64,000 nt of DNA from a virus. Position numbers and translations under genes: made by a program. Positions within the stretch are counted from its first letter, which is position 1. Every line of letters starts with the position of its first letter. The notes under the pieces were generated by a model. That model was not told where the DNA came from and ran no database searches. It worked only from the letters and a program-made list of their open reading frames with translations. Where the stretch lies: the IMG/VR virus record IMGVR_UViG_3300025030_000004, positions 1-64,000 of that record; one strand, written 5' to 3'. Positions 39,483 to 49,420 of the stretch are shown piece after piece.

Positions 39483-41003
39483 GTGACAACTATTACTCAA
39501 ACTAGCAAAAGTACAACAACTAAGTTGACACCATTTGAGGAGGAATTAGCTAAAACAAGTAAAAAAATTAGAGAATACAAGAAGGCTTGTGAAGCTAATA
39601 TAGTTTCGATCTTATGGAAACAACCTGATTTATATTATACATATGATAATTTAAAATTAGCAAATTTTACAGAGAATGTTTGGAAGGTCTATTACCAAAT
39701 AGGATTAGATATAGTAATAAAAGAAAAAAAACAAGTTCTTGACGATATAACTGTAGGACTATACCTAGAAAAACACTTAAAGTTAAAAGAGCAATACGAA
39801 AAATACAAAGGTTATGAAACAATTGAAAATGCAAGAGCATATGTTAAGACTGAAAATATGGATGGATATATTAATGAACTCCATAAATGGAACGCAGTCT
39901 TAGACCTATTAAAAAGAAAATTTCCTATTTTCGATAGAATTAGTGATTTTGTAGATATGACATCTGAACAAATATATGATGAATTTGAAGCAGTATTAAA
40001 CCACGTTTTTGTTAATGTCGAAGGCGATGATATTACGCATGACATTTCTGATGGGTTGGATGAATTAATTGAAGAATTAGATCAAGGGATGGCAGTAGGT
40101 TTACCATTACATAATACACCAACTTTAAATAAAGAAGTTGGTGGAAATCTTGAAGGTAATATTACTTTGGTTGGTGGGCTTAGTGGCGTGGGAAAAACTG
40201 CCCTTAGTAGGATTTTAATTCTTCCAAGTATATTAGAACACAAAGAAAAAATAGTCATTATGATAAATGAAGAAGGTAAGAAAAAGTGGCAACGCGAGTT
40301 TCTTGTTTGGGTTGCCAATAACATCTTTAAAGAAGATTTACAAAAGTATATTGTCCGAGATGGGAAGTACAAACCAGAAATTAAAGCATTGTTAAAAAAA
40401 TGTTCTGAATGGGTAAAGCAATATAAAAACACAATTATATTAAAACCATTCACTCAATACACTACAGCAAAAGCCATTAAGACAATAAAAAAGTATGCTA
40501 GTATGGGTGTAAAATACTTTATGCTAGATACATACAAAGCAGATTCCAAAGCATCAAGTAGTGAGTCTTTTTGGTTTAGTATGCAACAAAATATGGTTGA
40601 AATTAATGATGTAATTAAATCAGAAGCGAAAAATGTACATATTTGGATTACATTTCAATTAAGTAAAGGTAGTTCAAAACAAAGATATTATGATCAAGAT
40701 AATATCGGTATGGCAAAAAACATTGTAGACGTTGCATCAACCTGTCTTATGATTAGAAAAGTATTCGAAGATGAAATAGAAGGAGGTAAGCGTGAGTTAG
40801 ATGTTTACAGAAAAGAGAAAAGACAAGGGAATATTGAATCTCAAATTCCTGTGAAATTAAAGAAAGGTAAAAACTATCAGATTATATTTATCGTTAAGAA
40901 TCGTGAAGGTAGTACAAATGATTATCAAATAGTGGTGGAACATGATTTGTCAAGAAATACATATAAAGAGGTTGGTTATACAGTAGTTCCAGTAGATTTC
41001 TAA
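39483..41003 (+). CDS. DnaB-like replicative helicase
   Basis: 506 aa. N-terminal helical DnaB_N-like domain (KKIREYKKACEANIVSILWK onward) and a RecA-like motor: Walker A GGLSGVGKTALSR near residues 231-243, IVIMINEEGKKKW (catalytic-type Glu), VKYFMLDTYKAD (Walker B), HIWITFQLSKGSSKQR (Q/R motif). Unwinds DNA at the fork in complex with the primase that follows. GTG 39483 is assumed; an AUU at 39492 is a conceivable alternative start. 14 nt separate it from the primase gene. Confidence 0.85.
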   Translation: MTTITQTSKSTTTKLTPFEEELAKTSKKIREYKKACEANIVSILWKQPDLYYTYDNLKLANFTENVWKVYYQIGLDIVIKEKKQVLDDITVGLYLEKHLKLKEQYEKYKGYETIENARAYVKTENMDGYINELHKWNAVLDLLKRKFPIFDRISDFVDMTSEQIYDEFEAVLNHVFVNVEGDDITHDISDGLDELIEELDQGMAVGLPLHNTPTLNKEVGGNLEGNITLVGGLSGVGKTALSRILILPSILEHKEKIVIMINEEGKKKWQREFLVWVANNIFKEDLQKYIVRDGKYKPEIKALLKKCSEWVKQYKNTIILKPFTQYTTAKAIKTIKKYASMGVKYFMLDTYKADSKASSSESFWFSMQQNMVEINDVIKSEAKNVHIWITFQLSKGSSKQRYYDQDNIGMAKNIVDVASTCLMIRKVFEDEIEGGKRELDVYRKEKRQGNIESQIPVKLKKGKNYQIIFIVKNREGSTNDYQIVVEHDLSRNTYKEVGYTVVPVDF

Positions 41004-41016
41004 AGGGGATGGTGAT

Positions 41017-42090
41017 ATGACAGCAAATGAGTTAATTCAATATATTATTGATAATGATAAAATCGAAGAGATACTTGAAAGTTTAGAATGTCACCATCTC
41101 AAGGAATATGTTAAAGAATTTAGATGCGGATTGCCTTCACATTCAAGTAAGGATAATGTCTCTGTTAAGAAGGAGACTACAAAAATAAAAATCTTTCAAT
41201 CTGATAGTAATATTATTAGAGGAAATATATTTACCTTGTGCCAAACTATTAAAAACTATAGTTTCTCAGAAGCTAATAGATATATACATAATTTATTTGG
41301 ACTTGAATATAAGTTCAAATTTAACAAAAAGACTAATGCGGAATTCAAAGACCCATTAGAAATTTTTAAAAAAGTAAAAAAGAAAAGATATTCTTGTGAC
41401 ATAAGTTTGGATGTTATTAATGAAGATTGTTTGAGTGAATATATACCATACATCCACATTGAATGGGTAAGGGAAGGAATTATGCCTTGGACTTCTAAGG
41501 AATTTAACATTGGATACAGCGTAAACAGAAGAAGAATAGTAGTTCCTCATAGATATTGGAGTGGTAGCAGAAATGATTATGTAGGAGTAATCGGAAGAAC
41601 AGTCATAAAGGAATGGGAAATGCTAGACATACCCAAGTATTTCCCATTAAAAAACTTCCCTAAGACCATGAATTTATATGGTCTACAAGAGAACTACCGA
41701 ACCATACAAGAAGCAGGATATGTGGTAGTTTATGAGGCAGAGAAGAGTGTTTTAAAACGTCATAGTAGGAATGATGGCACTGGTGTTGCTGTGTGTTGTC
41801 ATGATATCTCAGAGGAGCAAGTAAAGATTCTTATTGGATTAAATGTAGATATAGTAATCTCTTTTGATAAGGGGATATCAATTGAACATATAAGAAGTAC
41901 ATGCGATCTATTTTATGGTACTAGGAATGTTTATTATATCCATGATAAATATGATTTACTAAAAGAAAAAGAATCTCCGGCAGACGCAACTAATCGAATA
42001 TATACTTATTTATTCAAATACAAAACTTTGTATGATGAAAAGGAAAGAAGGGAACATTTAAAGTGGCTAGAAAAACAGGAGAAGAGTTAG
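41017..42090 (+). CDS. DNA primase (Toprim type)
   Basis: 357 aa. N-terminal CHHLKEYVKEFRCGLPSH resembles a zinc-binding CHC2-like element; IMPWTSKEFNIGYSVNRRRIVVPHRYW and YVGVIGRT match the catalytic N-domain of DnaG-like primases; VVVYEAEKSVLK (Toprim Glu) and VDIVISFDKG (DxD-like) complete the Toprim part; HDKYDLLKEKESPAD follows. Makes RNA primers for the element's replication. Overlaps the next gene by 28 nt. Confidence 0.85.
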   Translation: MTANELIQYIIDNDKIEEILESLECHHLKEYVKEFRCGLPSHSSKDNVSVKKETTKIKIFQSDSNIIRGNIFTLCQTIKNYSFSEANRYIHNLFGLEYKFKFNKKTNAEFKDPLEIFKKVKKKRYSCDISLDVINEDCLSEYIPYIHIEWVREGIMPWTSKEFNIGYSVNRRRIVVPHRYWSGSRNDYVGVIGRTVIKEWEMLDIPKYFPLKNFPKTMNLYGLQENYRTIQEAGYVVVYEAEKSVLKRHSRNDGTGVAVCCHDISEEQVKILIGLNVDIVISFDKGISIEHIRSTCDLFYGTRNVYYIHDKYDLLKEKESPADATNRIYTYLFKYKTLYDEKERREHLKWLEKQEKS

Positions 42091-43193
42091 AGAAATTAAA
42101 GAAAAAATATAACGTCCATCAATTATGGTCGTGGTCTAGATATAATTGTTATAAGAATTCCATCTTTGAATTCTATCTCAAATACATTGCAAAAATTAAA
42201 GAAGATAGAGACGATGGTATCTATGGTGTAAGTGGTAATGCGTGTCATGGTATTCTTGAAAAGTTCTACTCCAAAGAGATTGCGTATGAGGATATGTTAC
42301 AGGAGTATGAAAATTCACTATTCACATTTAATGCAGGAAAACTTAAATATGATAGAACTAATGAAGAGAAAAATAATAATATAGCAAACAAATATGAATC
42401 ATGTTTAAGACACTTCTTCCAAAATCATAATGTAATTAACAAGAAAGTTGAGATAGAAAAGTTTATTATTATAAAGATTGGTAGTTTTATATTTCAGGGA
42501 TATATTGACTTCATACATAAAGAAAATGGTTATTTTATTATTACCGACTGGAAAACATCAAGTATTTACACAGGAAAAAAGATAGATAAAGAAAAAGGTC
42601 AATTAGTTTTATATGCCGAGGCTCTAATACAATTAGGAATACCTTTAGAGAAGATTAAGATAAGATGGAACTTTCTGAAATATGTAATCGTAGAAGTACA
42701 GCAAGCAAATGGTAAGACTACAGAAAGAAATATTGCAAGAAACGAGATTGGAACTAGTTTAAAATCAAATGCTAAGATGTGGTTGAATAAGGCAAAGTTT
42801 TATTCAGAGGAAGAAGTTGAATCTTATCTAGAATTATTAGTTATGACAAATGATATAAGTAGTTTACCAGAGGATATACAGACCAAGTATAAGATTAGTG
42901 ACTGTTATGTTTATATTCCGTTTACAGAAGAAGAAATAATTAAACTTAAATCAGAAATCGTTAGTGTTATTGTAGATATTAGCAAAAAAGAATGTGAATA
43001 TATGAAAACAAAAGATGAAAATGTATGGTGGGAAGAAATTACTGACGCTGAATCATATTTCTTTGCTAATTTAAGTGGATATAGTGCTAACCTACATAAG
43101 CCATATGCTGTTTATTTAGAGAATAGAAAGTCCTCTATAAATTCAGCAAAAGATAGTAAAGAGGATGATCTGTCGTGGATGGATAATCTTTAA
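42063..43193 (+). CDS. RecB/Cas4-like PD-(D/E)xK nuclease
   Basis: 376 aa from GTG 42063 within the primase gene. QLWSWSRYNCYKNSIFEFYL start, GNACHGILEKFY (His motif), FQGYIDFIHKENGYFIITDWKTSS (D...D-x-K), then GQLVLYAEAL (Q-x-x-x-Y) are the PDDEXK_1 signatures. Expected to be a DNA exonuclease acting in recombination or end processing. In SPbeta this place holds a RecJ-like exonuclease, so a different nuclease has taken the slot here. C-terminal tail DDLSWMDNL resembles the tail of the protein at 36506. Confidence 0.85.
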   Translation: MARKTGEELEKLKKKYNVHQLWSWSRYNCYKNSIFEFYLKYIAKIKEDRDDGIYGVSGNACHGILEKFYSKEIAYEDMLQEYENSLFTFNAGKLKYDRTNEEKNNNIANKYESCLRHFFQNHNVINKKVEIEKFIIIKIGSFIFQGYIDFIHKENGYFIITDWKTSSIYTGKKIDKEKGQLVLYAEALIQLGIPLEKIKIRWNFLKYVIVEVQQANGKTTERNIARNEIGTSLKSNAKMWLNKAKFYSEEEVESYLELLVMTNDISSLPEDIQTKYKISDCYVYIPFTEEEIIKLKSEIVSVIVDISKKECEYMKTKDENVWWEEITDAESYFFANLSGYSANLHKPYAVYLENRKSSINSAKDSKEDDLSWMDNL

Positions 43194-43208
43194 GATTAGG
43201 AGGACTGC

Positions 43209-46200
43209 ATGGATAATTATGTCGTTTATCATTCACATGAAGATACAAGTAATTGTAATGGGTTTGCGGATTCGTGCTCCCATTACAAAGAGTATATAAA
43301 ACTTGCTAAAAAACAAGGTATGAAAGCAATAGCATTCTCAAATCATGGTGGCACGTATGATTGGATAAAGAAAAAACAGGACTGCGATAAATCAGGTATT
43401 AAATACATACACGGTATTGAATCGTATTTATGCACTAAATATGAAGCAGATGAAAGAGGTTATCATATTGGTTTATATTCAAAAAATTATGATGGTGTAC
43501 TAGAGCTAAATTTGTTAAACTCTAAATCAACATCTAAGGGGAAGCTAGAAGATAAAACAGATAGACATTTTTATTATAATCCTAGAATATCATTAGAAGA
43601 CTTAATGAATACAAGTGAGAATATTATTATTACAACAGCTTGCTTGGCATCAATATTATGGAAAAAGAAAGACGATAAAGATGATTATATCCAAAGGTTC
43701 CTAGAATGGATGTCTAAAAATAAGCATAGATGTTTTCTGGAGATCCAGTACCACAAAGATATTAATCAAATAGAATATAATAAATTATTATGGGGTTGGA
43801 GTAAGGAGTACGGTATTCCTTTAATAGCAGGTACGGACACACATTCATCTTCAGATTATAAAGCTGAATGTAGAAAGATTCTTCAAATATCAAAAGATAG
43901 CTTCTATGGAGATGAAGATGCGTTTGATTTAACATGGAAAAGTTATGGCGAATTAGTTGATTGTTTTAAAAACCAAAATGCATTGCCTGAAGAAGTATGG
44001 ATGGGTGCTATAGAAAATACAAACAAACTTGCTGATATGGTTGAAGAATTTAAACTTGATAAGTCTTTTAAATATCCCAACTTATATGGTGATAATGCTT
44101 TAGATATATGGAAAAGCACCATAGCAAAAAAATTACAACATAAGAAAAAGAATAATATCCTTGATATGACCAAGATCGATGAATATAAAACAAAAATTAA
44201 AGAAGAATTCAATGCAATGAAAAAACAGAACATGGAAAGTTTCATGATGTTTATGTCTGAATTAGTAGACTATTGCAATGAGAACGACATACCATATGGT
44301 TTTTGTCGTGGGTCTGTAGGTGGTAGCGAAATTGCTTTTATCACAGATATTACTGACGTAGATCCTATTAGATGGAATACTGTCTTTTCAAGATTTTGTA
44401 ATGCAGATAGAGTTTCACTTGCAGATATTGATATAGATTTCGCCCCAGAAGACAGAGTAAAAGTTTACGAATATATTATTAATAGATTTACACCAGAAAA
44501 AACAGCGTACATATCAGTATTCTCAACACTAAGAGACAGAGGAACAATTGATGTATTAGCAAAGGGTTTGAAGTATGAAGACCTAGATGTGGTAATGAAT
44601 ATTAAAAATGAATTTGATAAGTTATTCGATGAGTATTTTAAGATAATTCAAGAAGAGGTCAACCTAGAAGAATTAGAAGAGGTAGATGCTAAGTCTGTAG
44701 ATTTTGATCATCATGAAGTTTATTGTAATAGGATAAGAAATAATAAAGCACTAACTAGAGCAAATAATTTAAAGAAAGAATTTCAAAATCTTAAAGAAAA
44801 TAATAAAGATTTATTTTATTACTTTGACGGTTTAAAAGGAACTATTGTAGCAAAAGGTACTCATCCAGCAGGTATTATAGGTTCTCCTATTACACTTGCA
44901 GACAATTTAGGCGTTTACTACAAAGATGGCGATGAATCTCACCCAGTATCAATATGTTCTATGAAAGCAGTTGACTCAGTAAACTTCGTAAAATTTGATA
45001 TATTAGGATTAAAAACCGTTGGAATAATGAAAGACGTATACAAGTCTATTGGTTCTCATTATCTCAAAGCTCATGAAATTAATTGGAATGATAGTAAGGT
45101 ATGGGATAATATGATTACTTCTAGTGTGGGAGTCTTTCAATTCGAAGGGGATTATGCATTTTCATTACTCAAAGACTTTAAACCTCGTTTTATTAATGAC
45201 ATGTCTTTGGTAAATGCTGCACTACGTCCTTCTGGAAAATCTTATAGGGATAGGTTGATTAGAAAAGAAATCAATGTAAACCCCTCCGAGCAATTAGACG
45301 AGTTGCTTAAAGACAATTATGGATATCTAGTGTATCAAGAAGATACTATTAAATTTTTAACCGATATATGTGGGTTTAATGGTGCTACTGCTGATTCCAC
45401 TAGAAGAGCCATTGGAAAAAAATTGCATGATGAATTACAAGAACAATTACCTAAAATACTTGATGGATACTGTGCAAAATCTAAAAAACCTAGAGAAATA
45501 GCAGAGGAAGAAGCAAAACAGTTTCTTCAAATTATCGATGATTCCTCGGAATATCAATTTGGATATAATCATTCCACAGGTTACAGTATGAATGGGTATG
45601 CAGAGACTAGACTTAGAACTTATTATCCATTAGAATTTGCTACTGCTTACTTAGATAGGGCTGAAAACAAAGAGGATACAAATAGAGGTGTATCATTAGC
45701 AAATCAACTGGATGCAAAAATAAATCCTATTTCATTCGGCAAATCAATTGCAAAATATACATGCGATAAAAAAGAAAACAGTATTTATAAAGGCATTGCT
45801 TCAATTAAGTATCTAAATGAACAAGCACCAAATGAGTTATATGCTTTAGCACAACAAAAAAAATATACAGATTTCATTGATTTATTAGGGGATATAAGAA
45901 ATACATCTGTTAATTCTCGTCAACTTAAAATTCTTACAGGATTAAATTTCTTTAGAGTGTTTGGTAAAAATAAAAAATTACTCAAAATTATAGAGATATA
46001 TAACAATTTTGCTTCACGTAAACAAATTAATTTTAAGGATATTAGTAAGCTTGATATTAACGAAAAAATATTGATGAAATATAGTAATAAAATAACACAA
46101 ACACTTTATAAAGAATTAGATATGATGGGGTATATTAGAGAGATAAGCAAAGACATAGAAGATAAACCATTGTCGATCAAAGAACAAGTCGCATTTGAAA

Positions 46201-46505
46201 TGGAATTTCTTGAATATACCGAATATATAAATGAGAGTGCAGGAGATAAGTTTTATATCATCATTAAGTTTGAGACCTATAAAGATAAAACAAAACCTTA
46301 TGTAACTTTAAGACAAGTAAATAGTGGGAAAGAGATGAAGACAAAAATAAAAGATGGTAAAATATTTTCCGAGAATCCGTTCCAATTATATAATGTATTA
46401 AAAGTAAATGAATTCAGACAACAGTTTAAAACCAAAAATATAGGTGGTAAATGGCAAAAAACAAATGAGATAGAAGACATTCTATTTGATTATGAGGTGT
46501 ATTAA
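43209..46505 (+). CDS. dnaE: DNA polymerase III alpha subunit (DnaE type, phage)
   Basis: 1098 aa. PHP domain at the N-terminus (VVYHSHEDTSN, FSNHGGTYDW, GTDTHSS); palm with YGFCRGSVGGSEIAF and ADIDIDFAPEDR near residues 403-414 (catalytic Asp triad region); fingers LGLKTVGIM, VGVFQFEGDY, LVNAALRPSG, YGYLVYQEDT; and FGYNHSTGYSMNGYAETRLRTYY. C-terminal OB/tau-binding region is short, as in SPbeta YorL-like enzymes. Replicates the element. AGGAGG precedes ATG 43209; its end abuts the next start. Confidence 0.92.
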   Translation: MDNYVVYHSHEDTSNCNGFADSCSHYKEYIKLAKKQGMKAIAFSNHGGTYDWIKKKQDCDKSGIKYIHGIESYLCTKYEADERGYHIGLYSKNYDGVLELNLLNSKSTSKGKLEDKTDRHFYYNPRISLEDLMNTSENIIITTACLASILWKKKDDKDDYIQRFLEWMSKNKHRCFLEIQYHKDINQIEYNKLLWGWSKEYGIPLIAGTDTHSSSDYKAECRKILQISKDSFYGDEDAFDLTWKSYGELVDCFKNQNALPEEVWMGAIENTNKLADMVEEFKLDKSFKYPNLYGDNALDIWKSTIAKKLQHKKKNNILDMTKIDEYKTKIKEEFNAMKKQNMESFMMFMSELVDYCNENDIPYGFCRGSVGGSEIAFITDITDVDPIRWNTVFSRFCNADRVSLADIDIDFAPEDRVKVYEYIINRFTPEKTAYISVFSTLRDRGTIDVLAKGLKYEDLDVVMNIKNEFDKLFDEYFKIIQEEVNLEELEEVDAKSVDFDHHEVYCNRIRNNKALTRANNLKKEFQNLKENNKDLFYYFDGLKGTIVAKGTHPAGIIGSPITLADNLGVYYKDGDESHPVSICSMKAVDSVNFVKFDILGLKTVGIMKDVYKSIGSHYLKAHEINWNDSKVWDNMITSSVGVFQFEGDYAFSLLKDFKPRFINDMSLVNAALRPSGKSYRDRLIRKEINVNPSEQLDELLKDNYGYLVYQEDTIKFLTDICGFNGATADSTRRAIGKKLHDELQEQLPKILDGYCAKSKKPREIAEEEAKQFLQIIDDSSEYQFGYNHSTGYSMNGYAETRLRTYYPLEFATAYLDRAENKEDTNRGVSLANQLDAKINPISFGKSIAKYTCDKKENSIYKGIASIKYLNEQAPNELYALAQQKKYTDFIDLLGDIRNTSVNSRQLKILTGLNFFRVFGKNKKLLKIIEIYNNFASRKQINFKDISKLDINEKILMKYSNKITQTLYKELDMMGYIREISKDIEDKPLSIKEQVAFEMEFLEYTEYINESAGDKFYIIIKFETYKDKTKPYVTLRQVNSGKEMKTKIKDGKIFSENPFQLYNVLKVNEFRQQFKTKNIGGKWQKTNEIEDILFDYEVY

Positions 46506-48764
46506 TTGGCGAATAAAGTATTAGTAGATTTTGAGGGAGTTGTAGTTGCTAACCCATATAATACTGAGGACTATAAAATATATGGGTTAAATGTTGACTA
46601 TTTAAAGTTCCCACATATAAAACAAAACAAGTATAGCAATGTAAGTATTGTAGGTAATCTTCCTGATCTTGAGGATGGTGTAGAATACACAGTAAATGCT
46701 GAAGAGACAAGTGGTAAAAACGGAATATCTTATAAGGTGATCAACATCAAAAGAGATAAACCTAAAACGGAAGCATCAACTAGATTATTTCTACAAAGTA
46801 TTCTAGATAGTTATAGTCATGTTGATGAGATAATGCGTGAATATCCAGACATTATTGACAGAGTTCTTAATAATCGTTTAGAAGATATTGACTTGAAGAA
46901 ATTATACAATATTGGTCAATTTCGTTTTGATGTTATTAAGCGTAAAATAATTGAGAACTTTGCACTTGCGGAACTAGTTACTGAGTTTAGAGGATTCATT
47001 GAGTTCAAAGTATTAAAAGTTCTCTATGATAAATATGGTTCAGTCGATAAGATTAAAGAAAAATTACAAGAGAACCCCTACAAATGCTTATGCGGTCTCT
47101 CACGTATTGCCTTCAAAACAGCAGATAAGATACTCCTAGCTTTTAACAAAGACTGTATAGATATGAAATTGAAAGGAGAAGTCCCACCTATTGATTTTAC
47201 ATTTGATTTGCAAACATCAAGTCAGAGGCAAAAATCAGTAATCATGTTTTTACTAGAAGAGAATGAAAACAATGGTAATACTAAGATTGATATTAAAACT
47301 CTAAGAAAACAATCTGAAGCAATAGCTAAAAAATGCATTGAACACTTTGTTGATATTGTTAAGAATGATGAACATATTCATTTTGATAAGGATTCACATA
47401 CAGTATCATTAGAAGAAACATATCAGACTGAGTTATATATTGCTAATAAGATACTAGAAGGTTTAGATGTAGAGAATGAGTGGGATATTGATACTGAGCA
47501 ATATAGAAGTAATTCTGAGGTAACACTTACTGATCAACAATATCAAGTTTTACCTATGGTGTGTGACTCTAATATTTGTATTCTAAATGGTTTTGGAGGT
47601 TCCGGCAAGAGCCAAACAACTAAATCTATTATTGATATGTTGAAAGCTAATAAGAAAACATTCCTATTATTAGCACCTACAGGTAGAGCAGCAAAAGTCC
47701 TTTCCGAATTCACAAAAGAACCTGCATCTACAATACATCGTGGATTAGCATATATGCCTCCAGACTGGGGTTATAATGAGAAATATCCATTGCCTTATGA
47801 TGTTGTGATAGCAGATGAATTTTCGATGACGGATGTTTTCTTAAATAAAAGATTATTAGAAGCAATCAATTTCAACAGAACAAAACTATTAATGATAGGA
47901 GATAGTGCTCAAATACCTTCAGTTGGAGCTGGAAATGTATTCTTTGATCTAATCAATACAAATATGATACCAATTGTTTCTCTTACACAAATATTTAGAT
48001 ATGGCGAGGGAGGTATTTTAACAGTAGCAACTAAGACTAGAAATAGCGAAAGATTCTTAGAAGACTCTCAAAAACCACAAGTATTTGGAGAAGATAAAGG
48101 GTATATGTTTATACCAATGCAACAAGAAAAAGTAATTAATAATGTGATTGCTTTATATAAAAAACTCTTATTGTCTGGAAATTCAAAAGAAGATATTATG
48201 ATTCTGTCATCATATAATATTGGAGAATATGGAACAGTTAATATAAACAAACATTTACAACCTATTTCTAATCCTAATGTAGTATCTAAAGGTATTAACA
48301 TTCAAATTGGAGAAACAAAATTTTATGAAAATGATATGGTTGTTCAAACAGTAAATAATTATAAAGCAATACGATATAAAGATGATTGGATTGATGAAGA
48401 TGATAAAACGTTTATTGCTAACGGTGAAATTGGAAGAATAGTTAAAATTGAGTATGGTAAAGTCATTATTCAATTTGATGAAGTTGTGGTTTATACCAAA
48501 AGCGATCTGATTAATGTTAAACTTTCATATTCTATTTCAACACATAAGAGTCAAGGCGGTCAAGCTAAAATAGTTATACTTATTACCCCTAAAGCGCATA
48601 CCTTTATGCTTAATAGTAATCTAATTTATGTAGGACAGACAAGAGCAAAAAGTAAAGTATTCCACTTTGGGGAAATTGAAACAGTCAATAGAGCTATTAA
48701 GAAAAAAGCAGATTTTAATAGAAAAACTTATCTAAAAGAATTACTCTTAACAAACCAAAAATAA
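46506..48764 (+). CDS. RecD-like superfamily 1 helicase
   Basis: 752 aa, TTG 46506 directly after the polymerase stop. N-terminal OB and helix-hairpin domains as in RecD2; motor with GFGGSGKSQTT (Walker A) near residues 361-371, LLAPTGRAAKVL, ASTIHRGL, VVIADEFSMTD (Walker B), LLMIGDSAQIPSVGAGNVF, LTQIFRYGEGG, and C-terminal STHKSQGGQAKIVIL, YVGQTRAKSKV. A 5'-3' DNA helicase for replication or recombination. Last gene of the block. Confidence 0.9.
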   Translation: MANKVLVDFEGVVVANPYNTEDYKIYGLNVDYLKFPHIKQNKYSNVSIVGNLPDLEDGVEYTVNAEETSGKNGISYKVINIKRDKPKTEASTRLFLQSILDSYSHVDEIMREYPDIIDRVLNNRLEDIDLKKLYNIGQFRFDVIKRKIIENFALAELVTEFRGFIEFKVLKVLYDKYGSVDKIKEKLQENPYKCLCGLSRIAFKTADKILLAFNKDCIDMKLKGEVPPIDFTFDLQTSSQRQKSVIMFLLEENENNGNTKIDIKTLRKQSEAIAKKCIEHFVDIVKNDEHIHFDKDSHTVSLEETYQTELYIANKILEGLDVENEWDIDTEQYRSNSEVTLTDQQYQVLPMVCDSNICILNGFGGSGKSQTTKSIIDMLKANKKTFLLLAPTGRAAKVLSEFTKEPASTIHRGLAYMPPDWGYNEKYPLPYDVVIADEFSMTDVFLNKRLLEAINFNRTKLLMIGDSAQIPSVGAGNVFFDLINTNMIPIVSLTQIFRYGEGGILTVATKTRNSERFLEDSQKPQVFGEDKGYMFIPMQQEKVINNVIALYKKLLLSGNSKEDIMILSSYNIGEYGTVNINKHLQPISNPNVVSKGINIQIGETKFYENDMVVQTVNNYKAIRYKDDWIDEDDKTFIANGEIGRIVKIEYGKVIIQFDEVVVYTKSDLINVKLSYSISTHKSQGGQAKIVILITPKAHTFMLNSNLIYVGQTRAKSKVFHFGEIETVNRAIKKKADFNRKTYLKELLLTNQK

Positions 48765-48799
48765 TTAATATTGACTTATAGACACATCAATGCTACAAT
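48758..48799 (+). promoter_or_regulatory. Promoter with upstream AAAATAATTAAT
   Basis: TTGACT (48771-48776), 17-bp spacer, TACAAT (48794-48799), with AAAATAATTAAT at 48758-48769. Transcribes the small genes and perhaps nrdDG downstream. Confidence 0.7.
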
Positions 48800-48884
48800 A
48801 AATACATAGAGGTCAAATTCTCAGCAAAACATAAAATACATAAAAAGAAGGCGATTATCATGTAAATCTCACAAAAATCCCAAA

Positions 48885-48925
48885 TTTACCTCCCTCATGC
48901 TCGTTCTAGTTTCCAAATGCTCCGT
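48885..48925. repeat. 10-bp-phased ATGCTC element, copy C
   Basis: ATGCTC at 48897 and 48917, with TAGTTT at the middle 10-bp position 48907; preceded by CTCCCTC as in copy B. Located about 100 bp downstream of a promoter, thus inside the 5' leader of the transcript. Confidence 0.6.
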
Positions 48926-48986
48926 TTTCCTAGCACAAAAATCAAACCAAATAAAAGATCACTTTTATTTGGATAGAAAGGATGTG

Positions 48987-49196
48987 TTGCTTCAAGATAT
49001 GAATTGGTTTACATATTGTAGAAATAAAAAATGTTCAATAAATAATGAGTGTAAGAGGTTTACAACTGATGATAAATTACCAGATGAAAATGTGATTAAT
49101 TTTAGTCATATGTGCAATGAGAAGAATGGGTATTATCTTAGGATAGAGAAAGAAAAGAGTGAATTAGTTGTGAAGGAAGAAGGTGAAAATAAATAA
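48987..49196 (+). CDS. Small Cys-containing protein, 69 aa
   Basis: TTG 48987 (AAAGGATG just upstream) or ATG 48999. MNWFTYCRNKKCSINNECKRF then FSHMCNEKNGYYLRIEKEKSE: four Cys likely bind metal. The last base overlaps the next ATG (TAATG). Confidence 0.6.
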   Translation: MLQDMNWFTYCRNKKCSINNECKRFTTDDKLPDENVINFSHMCNEKNGYYLRIEKEKSELVVKEEGENK

Positions 49197-49363
49197 TGGA
49201 TTATGGTAATATGGATATTCTCGACACAGCGAGAGAGCTTAGTAGATTACTAATTAAAATCTTTAATGGCAATGTTAATAAAACAGAAGTAGAGCAGATG
49301 AGGATTTTATCAAATAATTTCAGCAAAGAATGTAGTCATATTTTATATGATTGGGGCAAATAA
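49196..49363 (+). CDS. Hypothetical small protein, 55 aa
   Basis: Overlaps the preceding stop (TAATG), with AAGGAAGAAGGTG upstream. Helical: MDYGNMDILDTARELSRLL ... HILYDWGK. No known family. Confidence 0.6.
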   Translation: MDYGNMDILDTARELSRLLIKIFNGNVNKTEVEQMRILSNNFSKECSHILYDWGK

Positions 49364-49420
49364 AAACCCAAAAAAGAAGATTTTTATCGGATATAAACAG
49401 AAAATAATTGGAGGAATAAA

